DNA of 11,105 nucleotides from Pseudomonadota bacterium. GTDB lineage: Bacteria; Pseudomonadota; Gammaproteobacteria; Steroidobacterales; Steroidobacteraceae. Below, one piece after another: positions 1-7,619 of this stretch; positions within the stretch are counted from its first letter, which is position 1; every line of letters begins with the position of its first letter. The stretch lies in the NCBI GenBank assembly GCA_021792815.1, contig JAJYTX010000050.1:1-11105 (forward strand). Reading direction: 5' to 3'. The notes under the pieces are model-generated. The model ran no database searches and was not told the origin of the DNA. It saw only the letters and a program-made list of their open reading frames with translations. A program made the position numbers and the translations under genes.

Positions 1-2328
1 GGGAACGTAGAACGTGTCGAGCGCACGCACGCTGTCCGAGAGCGCCGGATCGGCCGTGAGGATCACGCGATAGTCGCTCGACTGGGTATAGATCGTCGAG
101 ATGATCCGCTGGCCGAAGGCGTCATAGAGCGCATTGTCGATCGTGGCATCGGTGATGCCAAAGCGCGCTGCCGTGCCGTGATCGACGTCGATCTGGATAG
201 TGCGCCCATGCTCCGTGAAGCTCGTCGAGACGTGCGCGAGCGCTGGCTGGCGGCGCAGGGCCGCGAGCAGCTTCGGCACCCAGGGCTCGAGGATGCCGCG
301 GGTGGCCGCCCCCAGAATGAACTGATAGCGCGCCCGGCCGACGATCGAGCTGATGGTGAGGTCCTGCACCGGCTGCAACGAGAGGTGGATGCCCGGCACC
401 GAGCGCGCCGCCGCGAGCAGCTCGCTCATGACCGTGGTGATGCCGGCCGAGCGGTCGTCCTTGGGCGTGAGATTGATCAGCATCTGCCCCTGGTTGACCG
501 TCATGTTGTTGCTGCCGACCCCGATGAAGGAGGTGAGGCTGACGACGTTGGGGTTGTGCCGCAGCACATCGGCGAGCGCCTGCTGGCGCCCCGCCATGGC
601 CTTGAAGGAGATCGAGGGGGAAGCGGTGGTCGTCGCCTGAAGGAGCGCCGTATCCTGCAGCGGGAAGAAGCCCTTCGGGATCACGATGTACAGCAGCACC
701 GTGAGCACCAGCGTGCCGGCGGCGATCCCGAGCACCAGGGGCTGGCGCTCGAGCGCCCAGGTGAGCCCGCGCCCGTACGACTCGATCACGCGGTTGAACC
801 ACTCTTCGGCCCGGTGCGCCCACCTGCCCTGGCGGCTCAAGGTCTCCTCGTGCGGGCGCAGCAGCTTGGCGCACAGCATCGGCACCAGCGTGAGCGAGAC
901 CACCGCGGAGATCAGGATCGAGATCGAGAGGGTGATGGCGAACTCGCGAAACAGCCGCCCCACCACCTCCCGCATGAACAGGAGCGGAATCAGCACCGCG
1001 ATGAGCGAGATGGTGAGCGAGACGATCGTGAAGGCGATCTCCCCTGCGCCCGCGAGCGCCGCCTCGAGCGGCTGCTTGCCCTTCTCGATGTGCCGCGAGA
1101 CGTTCTCGATCATGACGATGGCGTCATCGACCACGAACCCCGAGGCGATGGTGAGGGCCATCAGCGAGAGGTTGTCCAGGCTGAAGCCCGCCAGGTACAT
1201 CACCGCGAAGGTGCCGATGAGCGACACCGGCACCGAGAGGCTCGGGATGATGGTGGCGGGAATGTTGCGCAGGAAGAGGAACATCACCATCACCACCAGG
1301 GCCACGGCGAGGGCGAGCTCGAACTGCACGTCATCGACGGAGGCGCGGATGGTCTGGGTGCGATCGGTCACCACCCGCAGGTTGACGTTCGCCGGCATCG
1401 AGGCGCGCAGCTGCGGCAGCAGCGCGCGGATCCGGTCCACCGTCTGGATGACGTTCGCCCCCGGCTGGCGCTGGATGTTGATCAGCACCGCGGGGGTGTC
1501 GTTCACCCAGCTCGCGAGCTGGTTGTTCTCCGAGCCCATCACCACCCTGGCGACGTTCTTCAGGTACACCGGCGCGCCGTTGCGGTAGGCGACCACGAGG
1601 TTCGCGTACTCGGCGGCGCTCGCGATCTGATCGTTGGCGTCGATGGTGTAGGCGTGGGCCGGGCCGTCGAAATTGCCCTTGGGCGCATCGGAGTTGGAAT
1701 TGGCGATGGTGGTGCGCAGATCATCGAGGCTCAAGCCGTAGGCGGCGAGCTGATCGAGGTTCGCCTCGATCCGCACCGCCCGCTTCGGCGCACCGTTCAG
1801 GCTCACCAGCCCCACCCCCGAGACCTGGGAGATCCTCTCGGCGATGCGCGTGTCGGCGAGGTTCTGGACCTCGGTGATCGGCATGGCGCGCGAGGTGAGC
1901 GCGAGCGTGAGGATGGGTGCGTCCGCGGGGTTGACCTTGGCGTAGATCGGGGGGGCCGGCAGGCTCTGCGGCAGCAGCATCTGCGCGGCGTTGATCGCGG
2001 CCTGGACCTCCGCTTCGGCCACATCGAGGCTCAGGCTCAAGTCGAACTGCAGCGTGATCTGCGAGGCGCCCGCGGAGGTCTTGGAGGACATCTGGTCAAG
2101 GCCCGACATCTGCCCGAGCTCGCGCTCGAGCGGCCCGGTGACCGTGGCGCTCATCACATCCGGGCTTGCCCCGGGCAGGAACGTCGAGACCACGATGGTC
2201 GGGTAGTCCACCTCCGGCAGGGTCGACACCGGCAGCATCAGATAGCCGATCGCCCCCAGGATGACGATCGCGACCATCAGCAGCGAGGTGGCGACCGGCC
2301 TCAGGATATAAGGCCGGGACGGGTTCAT
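1..2328 (-). CDS. mdtB: RND-family multidrug efflux pump, MdtB-like (partial, 3' end beyond window)
   Basis: Inner-membrane proton-driven pump subunit that would expel drugs or bile-salt-like compounds through a tripartite channel. The frame is open for 776 codons from the ATG at 2328 to the left edge; the family is about 1040 residues, so the last quarter is missing. Visible features: TM1 at about residues 13-32, the TM4 proton-relay pair D401-D402 in FVVDDAIVMIENVSR (equivalent to AcrB D407/D408), and the second-half start motif IPKGFFP at about 550-556. The stretches SLTSFIGVGSNN, LQPVQDLTI and NALYDAFGQRIISTIYTQ match E. coli MdtB from memory more closely than AcrB. The ATG overlaps the adaptor stop as ATGA, so the two are translationally coupled. 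A partner pump (mdtC) is expected beyond the left edge. RND-pump identity is very secure; MdtB rather than MdtC is probable. Confidence 0.93.
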   Translation of the reverse strand, partial: MNPSRPYILRPVATSLLMVAIVILGAIGYLMLPVSTLPEVDYPTIVVSTFLPGASPDVMSATVTGPLERELGQMSGLDQMSSKTSAGASQITLQFDLSLSLDVAEAEVQAAINAAQMLLPQSLPAPPIYAKVNPADAPILTLALTSRAMPITEVQNLADTRIAERISQVSGVGLVSLNGAPKRAVRIEANLDQLAAYGLSLDDLRTTIANSNSDAPKGNFDGPAHAYTIDANDQIASAAEYANLVVAYRNGAPVYLKNVARVVMGSENNQLASWVNDTPAVLINIQRQPGANVIQTVDRIRALLPQLRASMPANVNLRVVTDRTQTIRASVDDVQFELALAVALVVMVMFLFLRNIPATIIPSLSVPVSLIGTFAVMYLAGFSLDNLSLMALTIASGFVVDDAIVMIENVSRHIEKGKQPLEAALAGAGEIAFTIVSLTISLIAVLIPLLFMREVVGRLFREFAITLSISILISAVVSLTLVPMLCAKLLRPHEETLSRQGRWAHRAEEWFNRVIESYGRGLTWALERQPLVLGIAAGTLVLTVLLYIVIPKGFFPLQDTALLQATTTASPSISFKAMAGRQQALADVLRHNPNVVSLTSFIGVGSNNMTVNQGQMLINLTPKDDRSAGITTVMSELLAAARSVPGIHLSLQPVQDLTISSIVGRARYQFILGAATRGILEPWVPKLLAALRRQPALAHVSTSFTEHGRTIQIDVDHGTAARFGITDATIDNALYDAFGQRIISTIYTQSSDYRVILTADPALSDSVRALDTFYVP

Positions 2329-3740
2329 GTCTTACTCGCCCGCCGGGAGCAGCCGAGGCGCCGGTAGGCGCGGGCGAGGGACTTCGCCTGGATGCCGCTC
2401 GCCCCGTGCATCGCCCGGGCGATCCGCGCGCAGCGCCCGGCCGTGCCGCCGGCGCGGGCCGTGCCGCCGGCGGGCGCGCGCTTCTGCCCCGGGATGCGTA
2501 CGCGGGCCCCGTTGCGCAGCTCATCGGCCCCGTCGGTCACCACCGTCTCCCCGGCCCTCAGGCCGCTCGTGACGGCGATCAGCTGCCCGTCGGTCGGCCC
2601 GGTGACGATGTTGCGCAATTGCACCGTATCGCCCGGCTTGACCACGTAGACGAAATTGCTCGAGGGGCCGTTCTGAACGGCCGCGCCGGGCACCACCACC
2701 TGGTTCTGGAGCGTGCGCACCACCAGCTTGACGTTCACGAACTCGTTGGGGAAGAGCGGCAGGGCGGTGTTGGTGAACAGCGCGCGCATCTGCAGCGTGC
2801 CGGTGGTCGTGTCGATCTGATTGTCGATGCTCGCGAGCGAGCCGGTCGCGATGAGGTGGCGCATGTCGCGGCTGTAGGCCTCGACCTCGAGCGTCTTGCC
2901 GGCGTGCATCGGGCGGAAGATCTGCGCAAGATCGCTCTGCGGCACCGAGAACAGCACCGACATCGGCTGCATCTGCGTCACGGTGACGATGGGCGTGGTC
3001 TGGTTGGCCTGCAGGAGGTTGCCGATGTCGACCTGGCGCAGCCCGACCAGGCCCGCGACCGGCGTGCTGATGCGGCAGTAGCTCAGGTTCAGGCGGGCGG
3101 TCTCCACCGCCGCCTTGTCGGTCTCGAGGATCGCCTCGTCCTGCTGCACCGTGCCGAGCTGATCGGCATAGGTCTGCTGGGCGACCGAGTCCTGCGCGAG
3201 CAGCCGCTTGTACCGGGCGAGATCGATGCGGGCGGTGGTGAGGGCGGCCCGGGCGCTCGCGAGCTGACCCAGGGTCTGATCGAGCGCCGCCTTGTAGGGG
3301 CGCGGGTCGATCTGCGCAAGCAGCGCCCCGGCGCGCACCATCTGGCCTTCCTGGAAGGCGATCCTCACCAGAGGCCCGCTCACCTGCGGGCGCACGTTGA
3401 CCGTGGCGAGCGGGGTGACGGTGCCCAGGGCATCGATCACGACCGGCACGTCCGCGGTGGTGGCCTTCGCCACGCTCACCGGCATCGGGCCGCCGAGCCC
3501 GTGCATGGCCATCATGCGGTTGCCCGCGTGATGGCGGTAGATGACGAAGGCGATCAGGGCGAGGAACCCCCCGAGACCGATCCAGGCGATGCGCCGGTGG
3601 CGCCTCACCCGCGCCTCCTCGGCAGACGCCTCGGGCCCCGATCTTGCGAGGGGAGCGGGGGTGGGCGCCGGGTCCGGGTCGGACCGGTCGAGGGCAACCG
3701 GGTCAGGAAGGGCCCGCTCAGGGGCGTCGTGCACGTCCAT
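2325..3740 (-). CDS. mdtA: RND efflux periplasmic adaptor (membrane fusion protein), MdtA-like
   Basis: Periplasmic adaptor linking the RND pump to an outer-membrane channel. The 471 residues comprise a long Pro/Ala/Asp-rich cytoplasmic leader (1-50), one membrane anchor (about 51-68), a lipoyl half-motif and coiled-coil hairpin (about 114-220, with VNVRPQVSGPL and IDPRPYKAALDQ), the second lipoyl half (SYCRISTPVAGLVGLRQVDIGN, split around 220-240) and beta-barrel/membrane-proximal domains to about 417. E. coli MdtA has about 415 residues; the surplus here is the leader and a 54-residue Arg/Ala/Gly-rich tail containing two cysteines and a small tandem duplication. The ATG at 3740 is the first possible start, because an in-frame TAG lies four codons upstream. 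The best Shine-Dalgarno (GGAGG at 3762-3758) is 17 bases away, which is long. The gene overlaps mdtB by four bases. No outer-membrane factor gene is in the window. Confidence 0.93.
   Translation of the reverse strand: MDVHDAPERALPDPVALDRSDPDPAPTPAPLARSGPEASAEEARVRRHRRIAWIGLGGFLALIAFVIYRHHAGNRMMAMHGLGGPMPVSVAKATTADVPVVIDALGTVTPLATVNVRPQVSGPLVRIAFQEGQMVRAGALLAQIDPRPYKAALDQTLGQLASARAALTTARIDLARYKRLLAQDSVAQQTYADQLGTVQQDEAILETDKAAVETARLNLSYCRISTPVAGLVGLRQVDIGNLLQANQTTPIVTVTQMQPMSVLFSVPQSDLAQIFRPMHAGKTLEVEAYSRDMRHLIATGSLASIDNQIDTTTGTLQMRALFTNTALPLFPNEFVNVKLVVRTLQNQVVVPGAAVQNGPSSNFVYVVKPGDTVQLRNIVTGPTDGQLIAVTSGLRAGETVVTDGADELRNGARVRIPGQKRAPAGGTARAGGTAGRCARIARAMHGASGIQAKSLARAYRRLGCSRRASKT
2439..2474. 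repeat. 18-bp tandem duplication in the mdtA 3' tail
   Basis: Two adjacent 18-base units (2439-2456 and 2457-2474) match at 17 of 18 positions, the first 16 being identical. The unit is a multiple of three, so on the minus strand it adds the hexapeptide AGGTAR/AGGTAG in frame to the non-conserved tail of the adaptor. It looks like replication slippage in a GC-rich, unconstrained stretch. Confidence 0.85.
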
Positions 3741-3789
3741 CCTGCAAGCCTACCATTCCTCCCGCGGCCGCCCGCCGGGGGCGGGAGGG

Positions 3790-3810
3790 AGATTTGTGAA
3801 GATTTCTGAA
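3790..3810. promoter_or_regulatory. Candidate response-regulator operator upstream of mdtA (10-bp tandem direct repeat)
   Basis: AGATTTGTGA (3790-3799) is followed directly by AGATTTCTGA (3800-3809) and then A, so two units match at 9 of 10 positions with a period of one helical turn. It is the one conspicuously AT-rich patch in the 174-base gap between the ClC gene and mdtA, about 50-70 bases before the mdtA start. OmpR/PhoB-family regulators, which include CpxR and BaeR, typically bind direct repeats spaced 10-11 bases. It does not match the E. coli CpxR GTAAA-N5-GTAAA box or the BaeR box, so the regulator assignment is inference. The gap otherwise shows no gene and no convincing terminator for the ClC gene. 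Confidence 0.45.
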
Positions 3811-3914
3811 CCCCCTGCAACAGAGGTATGGCCCGTGCCCGCTCAGGTGGCGCAGCTTCGCGCCGGGTCGCCGGGCCGGAGATTCCCTGATCCGAGGCGT
3901 GCGATCCGGGCGCC

Positions 3915-5405
3915 TCAGGCCTGCGCCGGGGGGATCCCGCTCTCCGGCGGCGGCTGATAGTGGTAGTACCGTTCCTCGGCGAGCGCGTGATAGAGCGGCG
4001 GCGTGAACAGGCCGGCGAGACGCGAGGAGGCGAGCGCCACCGCCATCAGCGGGATCACCATCGCCGTGCCGTTGGTCATCTCCATCACGATGACGAACGA
4101 GGTGAGCGGGGACTGCGTGACTGCCGCGAGATACCCCGCCATGCAAAGCGCGATCACCGCCGCCATGGACGTCCAGGAGAACATCGCGTGCACCCACTGC
4201 GCAATGCCCGCCCCGATCGCAAGCGACGGGGAGAACAGCCCCCCGGGGACGCCCACCATGTTGGTGAGCACGATGGAGACCCATTTGGTCGCGCCAAAGG
4301 CCATGCTGAGCGGGGCGGTGCCGTGCAGGAGCGCCCGCGCCTGATCGTAGCCGCTGCCCCAGGTCTGGCCGTGGGTGGCGACACCGATCGCCGCGATCAC
4401 CAGCCCGCACGCCCCCGCCCACCACAGGGGCCTGCCGGACTTGAAGTCGCGCAGCCGCCCCGGCAGCCACCGGCGCCAGTGCAGCAGCGCATAGGTGAAC
4501 GCCGCCCCGAGCAGCCCGCACAGCACCGTCGCCACGATCACCGGCAGGACGAACGCGAAGCTCAAACTGGAGGTGACGTTGAGCTGGCCGAAATAGAGGT
4601 AATTGCCCGCCAGGGCGACCGTGGTGAGGCCGGCAAACACCGCCGCGGTGATCATGGTGCCGTTGGTGCGCGTCTCGAAGTTGCGCGCCAGCTCCTCGAT
4701 GGCGAAGATCACGCCGCCGAGCGGGGTGTTGAACGCGGCGGAGAGCCCGGCGGCGGCGCCCGCGAGCAGCAGCCGCCGCTCGAGCGCGCGGGTGCGCTGC
4801 GGATAGAAATGCCGGGTCTCGGCCATGATGGCCGCGCCCAGGTGCACCGTCGGGCCCTCGGGGCCGATGCTCAGCCCGGCGAGAAATCCGAGCACCGACA
4901 TGGCGATCTTGCCGAGGATGATGCGCAGCCCGAAGAAGTACCGCATCATCCGCGAGCCGTCCTTCTCGCGCGGCCCGTGAATGGCGGCGATCACCTGCGA
5001 GATGCCGCCGCCCTCGGCGCCGTAGAACCAGCGCCGTGTGCCGTAGACCGCGAGCACCGTCAGACCCGGGGTGATGGCGAAGGCGAGCCAGACGCGGCCG
5101 TGGATCCAGCCGCGAAACACGTGGTAGGCATCGGCGGTCCAGTGCGCGTACAGCACCCCCACGAGACCCACGACCACGGCCGCGATCCACGGCAGCCCGA
5201 CCTGCAGGAACAGGCGCCGGGTGTTGCTGTTGACCCGGCGGAAGAAGCGGTCGCGCAGCGAGCGCACGTGCACGTGCACCGCGGGCGCATCCAGCGGTAC
5301 GAGCGGCTCGGGAGGGTGCCCCTCGGCACTTGGCGCGTCCGGGTCGGAGTTGGGTTTGGTGTCTACCTCGGGCAGGGGCAAATCGGGCTGGGAAGGTTCG
5401 GACAC
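3915..5405 (-). CDS. ClC-family chloride channel / H+-Cl- antiporter
   Basis: Inner-membrane anion transporter of the ClC family, 496 residues with about a dozen hydrophobic segments between residues 70 and 465 and no C-terminal CBS domains. Landmarks, with E. coli ClC-ec1 equivalents: gating glutamate E183 in GPEGP (E148), proton-path glutamate E238 in FNTPLGGVIFAIEE (E203), filter segment GLFSP at 389-393 (GIFAP) and Y472 in FTPPLY (Y445). Retention of both glutamates argues for a proton-coupled antiporter. The usual GSGIP motif reads GGGIS (132-136), a notable departure. The N-terminal 60 residues are acidic and proline-rich and form a cytoplasmic leader longer than in ClC-ec1. The start is GTG at 5405: no upstream ATG or GTG is in frame before a TAA, and the next internal Met (153) lies past conserved sequence. 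The ribosome site is weak. It is probably its own transcription unit after the kinase terminator. Confidence 0.93.
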   Translation of the reverse strand: MSEPSQPDLPLPEVDTKPNSDPDAPSAEGHPPEPLVPLDAPAVHVHVRSLRDRFFRRVNSNTRRLFLQVGLPWIAAVVVGLVGVLYAHWTADAYHVFRGWIHGRVWLAFAITPGLTVLAVYGTRRWFYGAEGGGISQVIAAIHGPREKDGSRMMRYFFGLRIILGKIAMSVLGFLAGLSIGPEGPTVHLGAAIMAETRHFYPQRTRALERRLLLAGAAAGLSAAFNTPLGGVIFAIEELARNFETRTNGTMITAAVFAGLTTVALAGNYLYFGQLNVTSSLSFAFVLPVIVATVLCGLLGAAFTYALLHWRRWLPGRLRDFKSGRPLWWAGACGLVIAAIGVATHGQTWGSGYDQARALLHGTAPLSMAFGATKWVSIVLTNMVGVPGGLFSPSLAIGAGIAQWVHAMFSWTSMAAVIALCMAGYLAAVTQSPLTSFVIVMEMTNGTAMVIPLMAVALASSRLAGLFTPPLYHALAEERYYHYQPPPESGIPPAQA

Positions 5406-5457
5406 GTTACACGGCGCCTGGGTCCACGAGCGGAAACACCCCGCAGCTTACAGGAAA

Positions 5458-5476
5458 GGCGCCTCGCTGAGGCGCC
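5458..5476 (-). terminator. Probable Rho-independent terminator after the histidine kinase gene
   Basis: A perfect 8-base-pair stem (GGCGCCTC at 5458-5465 with GAGGCGCC at 5469-5476) closes a three-base loop. Read on the minus strand it lies 34 bases after the kinase stop and is followed by TTTCCTGT, so the U-tract is short (three). It lies in the 104-base gap before the ClC gene and would separate the ABC/two-component block from ClC. Partial read-through is possible given the weak U-tract. Confidence 0.6.
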
Positions 5477-5509
5477 CCCGCCCCTCCCGGGAGCCCACCG
5501 CAGCGCGGC

Positions 5510-6898
5510 TCATGCGGCGCGCACCGCACCGGCCTGCGCCCCCTCGCGCACCGGCAGGCGCATCGTGACCGCGAGGCCCCCGCCCGGGACATTGCTCGCC
5601 TCGATGCTGCCGCCGTGCAAAGACATGGCGCGCGCGGCGATCGCGAGCCCGAGCCCCTCGCCGCCGCCGGCCCGGTCGCGCGCCGCATCCACACGGTAGA
5701 AGGGCTCGAAGATCGCCTGCAGATCCTTCTCCGGCACGCCGGGGCCGCGGTCGCGGACCGCGACGACGATGTCCTCGCCCCCCCGGGCCGTCACCTCCAC
5801 CCGCGAGCCCGCCGGCCCGTAGCCCAGGGCGTTGCGAATGACATTCTCGAAGGCGCTGCGCAGCAGCTCCGGGTCCCCGCGGGTGCGCAGCGCGCCGTCG
5901 CCGCGCAGCGTCACCGAGGACCCTCTCGCGTCGGCCTCGATCCCGACGTCCGCCACGATGCCGCGCAGCAGCTCGCCCACATCGAGCGAAACGCCCTCGA
6001 TCCGGGCGCTCTGGCGCTCCAGGCGCGCCAGCCTGAGCATGCGCGAGATCAGGTGCTCGAGCCGGTCGGCCTCGCGCCCGATGCGCTCGAGCTGGCGCGG
6101 CAGCTCCTCGTTGCGCGAGGCGAGGGAGAGGGCGAGCTGCAAGCGGGTGAGCGGGGAGCGCAGCTCGTGCGAGACGTCGCGCAGCAGCCGCTGCTTGGAC
6201 TCGAGCAGGCCGCTCACCCGCTCGGCCATGGTGTCGAAATCCTCCGCGAGCCGCGCCAGGTCATCGTGCCGGCGCTTCAGGCCCGGGCGCACGCGCACAT
6301 CGAGATCTCCGGAGGCCACGCGCCGCGCCGCCTGGCGCAGCCGCGCGATGGGCCCGACCAGATAGCGCGCGAGCAGCAGGCAGATGACGGTGCTCACCAC
6401 CAGGGCCAGCGCGAGCGTGGTGCCGGCGACCCCCGGCAGTCCGAGCGCGCCGAAGAAAAAGAACGGATGGTGGTGCAGCGCCGTGACCACCACCTGATAT
6501 ACGCGCCCCCCGGGGGTCACCAGCACCAGCGACCCGCTGATCGGCGGCGCCGGGCTCGCATGGGGGTGGCCGGCGGGCGGCACGGGCGTAAAGAACGGGC
6601 GCAGGAACCGAGGCAGCCGGCGCCCGAGCAGATCCCGCCCGTCCGGGCCGATGACATAGGTGCGGCGCGAGAAGCGCCCGTGCGAGCCCCGGAGCCCGGC
6701 GAGCCAGTGATCGAGCGCCTTCGCTCCGCCGGACTCGAACGCCTGGGCGGCCTGCGTGAACAGCTGCCCGCGCTGCACCCACGGCATCTGCGCCCGGTGC
6801 AGGAAGGCCTCGTTCACCGCCGCGGTCACCGTGCCGACCAGGATGAGCGCGATGGCGAGCCAGAACGACCAGAAGATCCTCCAGAAGAGCGAGTGCAT
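5510..6898 (-). CDS. CpxA-like sensor histidine kinase
   Basis: Inner-membrane sensor kinase that should phosphorylate the response regulator encoded just upstream. The 462 residues hold TM1 (about 7-28), a periplasmic sensor of about 125 residues (29-153), TM2 (about 155-178), HAMP (about 178-232), and a HisKA domain with phosphoacceptor H244 in RDVSHELRSPLTRLQL, nearly identical to the E. coli CpxA motif. The ATP-binding domain follows, with N box N352/N356, G1 DRGPGV (383-388), F box FEPFYR (397-402) and G2 GEGLGLAI (413-420). All catalytic motifs are intact. The sensor domain is unusual in having HPH (111-113) and a HHHPFFFF patch (142-149) close to TM2. The gene follows the regulator after 14 untranslated bases beyond the stop-proximal region, with AGGA about 9 bases before the ATG. 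CpxA-type kinase is secure; the signal sensed is unknown and no cpxP-like gene is visible. Confidence 0.94.
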   Translation of the reverse strand: MHSLFWRIFWSFWLAIALILVGTVTAAVNEAFLHRAQMPWVQRGQLFTQAAQAFESGGAKALDHWLAGLRGSHGRFSRRTYVIGPDGRDLLGRRLPRFLRPFFTPVPPAGHPHASPAPPISGSLVLVTPGGRVYQVVVTALHHHPFFFFGALGLPGVAGTTLALALVVSTVICLLLARYLVGPIARLRQAARRVASGDLDVRVRPGLKRRHDDLARLAEDFDTMAERVSGLLESKQRLLRDVSHELRSPLTRLQLALSLASRNEELPRQLERIGREADRLEHLISRMLRLARLERQSARIEGVSLDVGELLRGIVADVGIEADARGSSVTLRGDGALRTRGDPELLRSAFENVIRNALGYGPAGSRVEVTARGGEDIVVAVRDRGPGVPEKDLQAIFEPFYRVDAARDRAGGGEGLGLAIAARAMSLHGGSIEASNVPGGGLAVTMRLPVREGAQAGAVRAA

Positions 6899-6914
6899 CG
6901 AGGGATCCTAAAGC

Positions 6915-7619
6915 CTATCTCTGCGTGAGCGCATAGCCCGCCCCGCGCACGCCCTGGATGCTCACCCGGTCGGTGAGGCGGCCGAGCTTGCGGCGCAAGT
7001 TGCTGACATGGGTGTCGAGGCTGCGGTCGGTCGGCAGCAGGCGCCGCCCGAGCGCCTGCAGCATCAGCTCCTCGCGGCCCACGGTGCGCGTGTCGGCGAG
7101 CACCAGAAGCTCGAGGATGCGCAGCTCCGCGCTGGTGAGCAGCAGGTCCTGCCCCTCGACCTGCGCCCGGTGGGCCCTCGGGTCGAGCGTGAGCGGCCCG
7201 AAGCTGAGCGCGCCGGCCGCCTGCGCCGCCTCCGCCGGGATGCGCCTCAAGATCGCGCGGATGCGCGCCACGAGCTCGCGCGGACTGAAGGGTTTGGCGA
7301 GATAATCGTCGGCGCCCATCTCGAGGCCCACCACCCGATCGACCTCCTCCCCGCGGGCGGTCAGCATCAGCACCGGCACGGCGCTCACGGCTCGCAGCCG
7401 GCGCAGCACCTCGAACCCGGAGAGCTCCGGCAGCATGACATCGAGCACCACCAGGTCGATCCGGCCCTGGGCGAGGCGCTCGAGCGCCTCGTGGCCCGTG
7501 GCGGCGGTCTGCGCGAGAAAGCCCTCGGGCCCGAGGTACTCGGCGAGCATGGCGCAAAGCTCCCGGTCGTCATCGACGATCAGCAGGCGCGTTTGCGCGG
7601 GCCGCTCGCCCTGGGTCAC
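6915..7619 (-). CDS. CpxR-like OmpR/PhoB-family response regulator
   Basis: Cytoplasmic DNA-binding regulator of 234 residues. Receiver domain (about 11-125): acidic pocket D16-D17, phosphoacceptor D60 in LVVLDVMLP, T87 in LTARG and K109 in DDYLAKPF. Winged-helix domain (about 138-233) ends with the recognition region THVSNLRRKL and the wing RGAGYAL. Stretches such as LLIVDDDREL, MLTARGEEVDRVVGLEMGAD and ELVARIRAILRR read like E. coli CpxR. The start is GTG (7619-7617), supported by GGAG eight bases upstream and by the receiver beginning at residue 11. That GTG overlaps the ATPase stop codon as GTGA, so its translation is probably coupled to the ABC transporter. The cognate kinase follows directly. 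Likely targets by analogy are envelope-stress genes, possibly the nearby mdtAB. Confidence 0.94.
   Translation of the reverse strand: MTQGERPAQTRLLIVDDDRELCAMLAEYLGPEGFLAQTAATGHEALERLAQGRIDLVVLDVMLPELSGFEVLRRLRAVSAVPVLMLTARGEEVDRVVGLEMGADDYLAKPFSPRELVARIRAILRRIPAEAAQAAGALSFGPLTLDPRAHRAQVEGQDLLLTSAELRILELLVLADTRTVGREELMLQALGRRLLPTDRSLDTHVSNLRRKLGRLTDRVSIQGVRGAGYALTQR

Noticed and set aside
178..2367. A 729-codon open frame on the plus strand opposite mdtB
   Set aside because: It is rich in His, Arg, Asp and Gly with no recognisable domain and lies wholly antisense to a clear RND pump. Long antisense frames are expected at this GC content.
3792..3820. Possible minus-strand promoter for mdtA (TTGCAG, 17-base spacer, ACAAAT)
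   Set aside because: The -10 matches only three of six consensus positions, so it cannot be supported, though its overlap with the direct repeat is worth remembering.
3849..3864. Small hairpin (5-bp stem, 6-base loop) between the ClC stop and mdtA
   Set aside because: There is no U-tract on either strand, and such short GC stems are common by chance here, so it is not called as the ClC terminator.
5432..5457. TTTCC repeated 21 bases apart before the ClC gene
   Set aside because: Five-base matches are too short to be meaningful, and the flanks do not agree.
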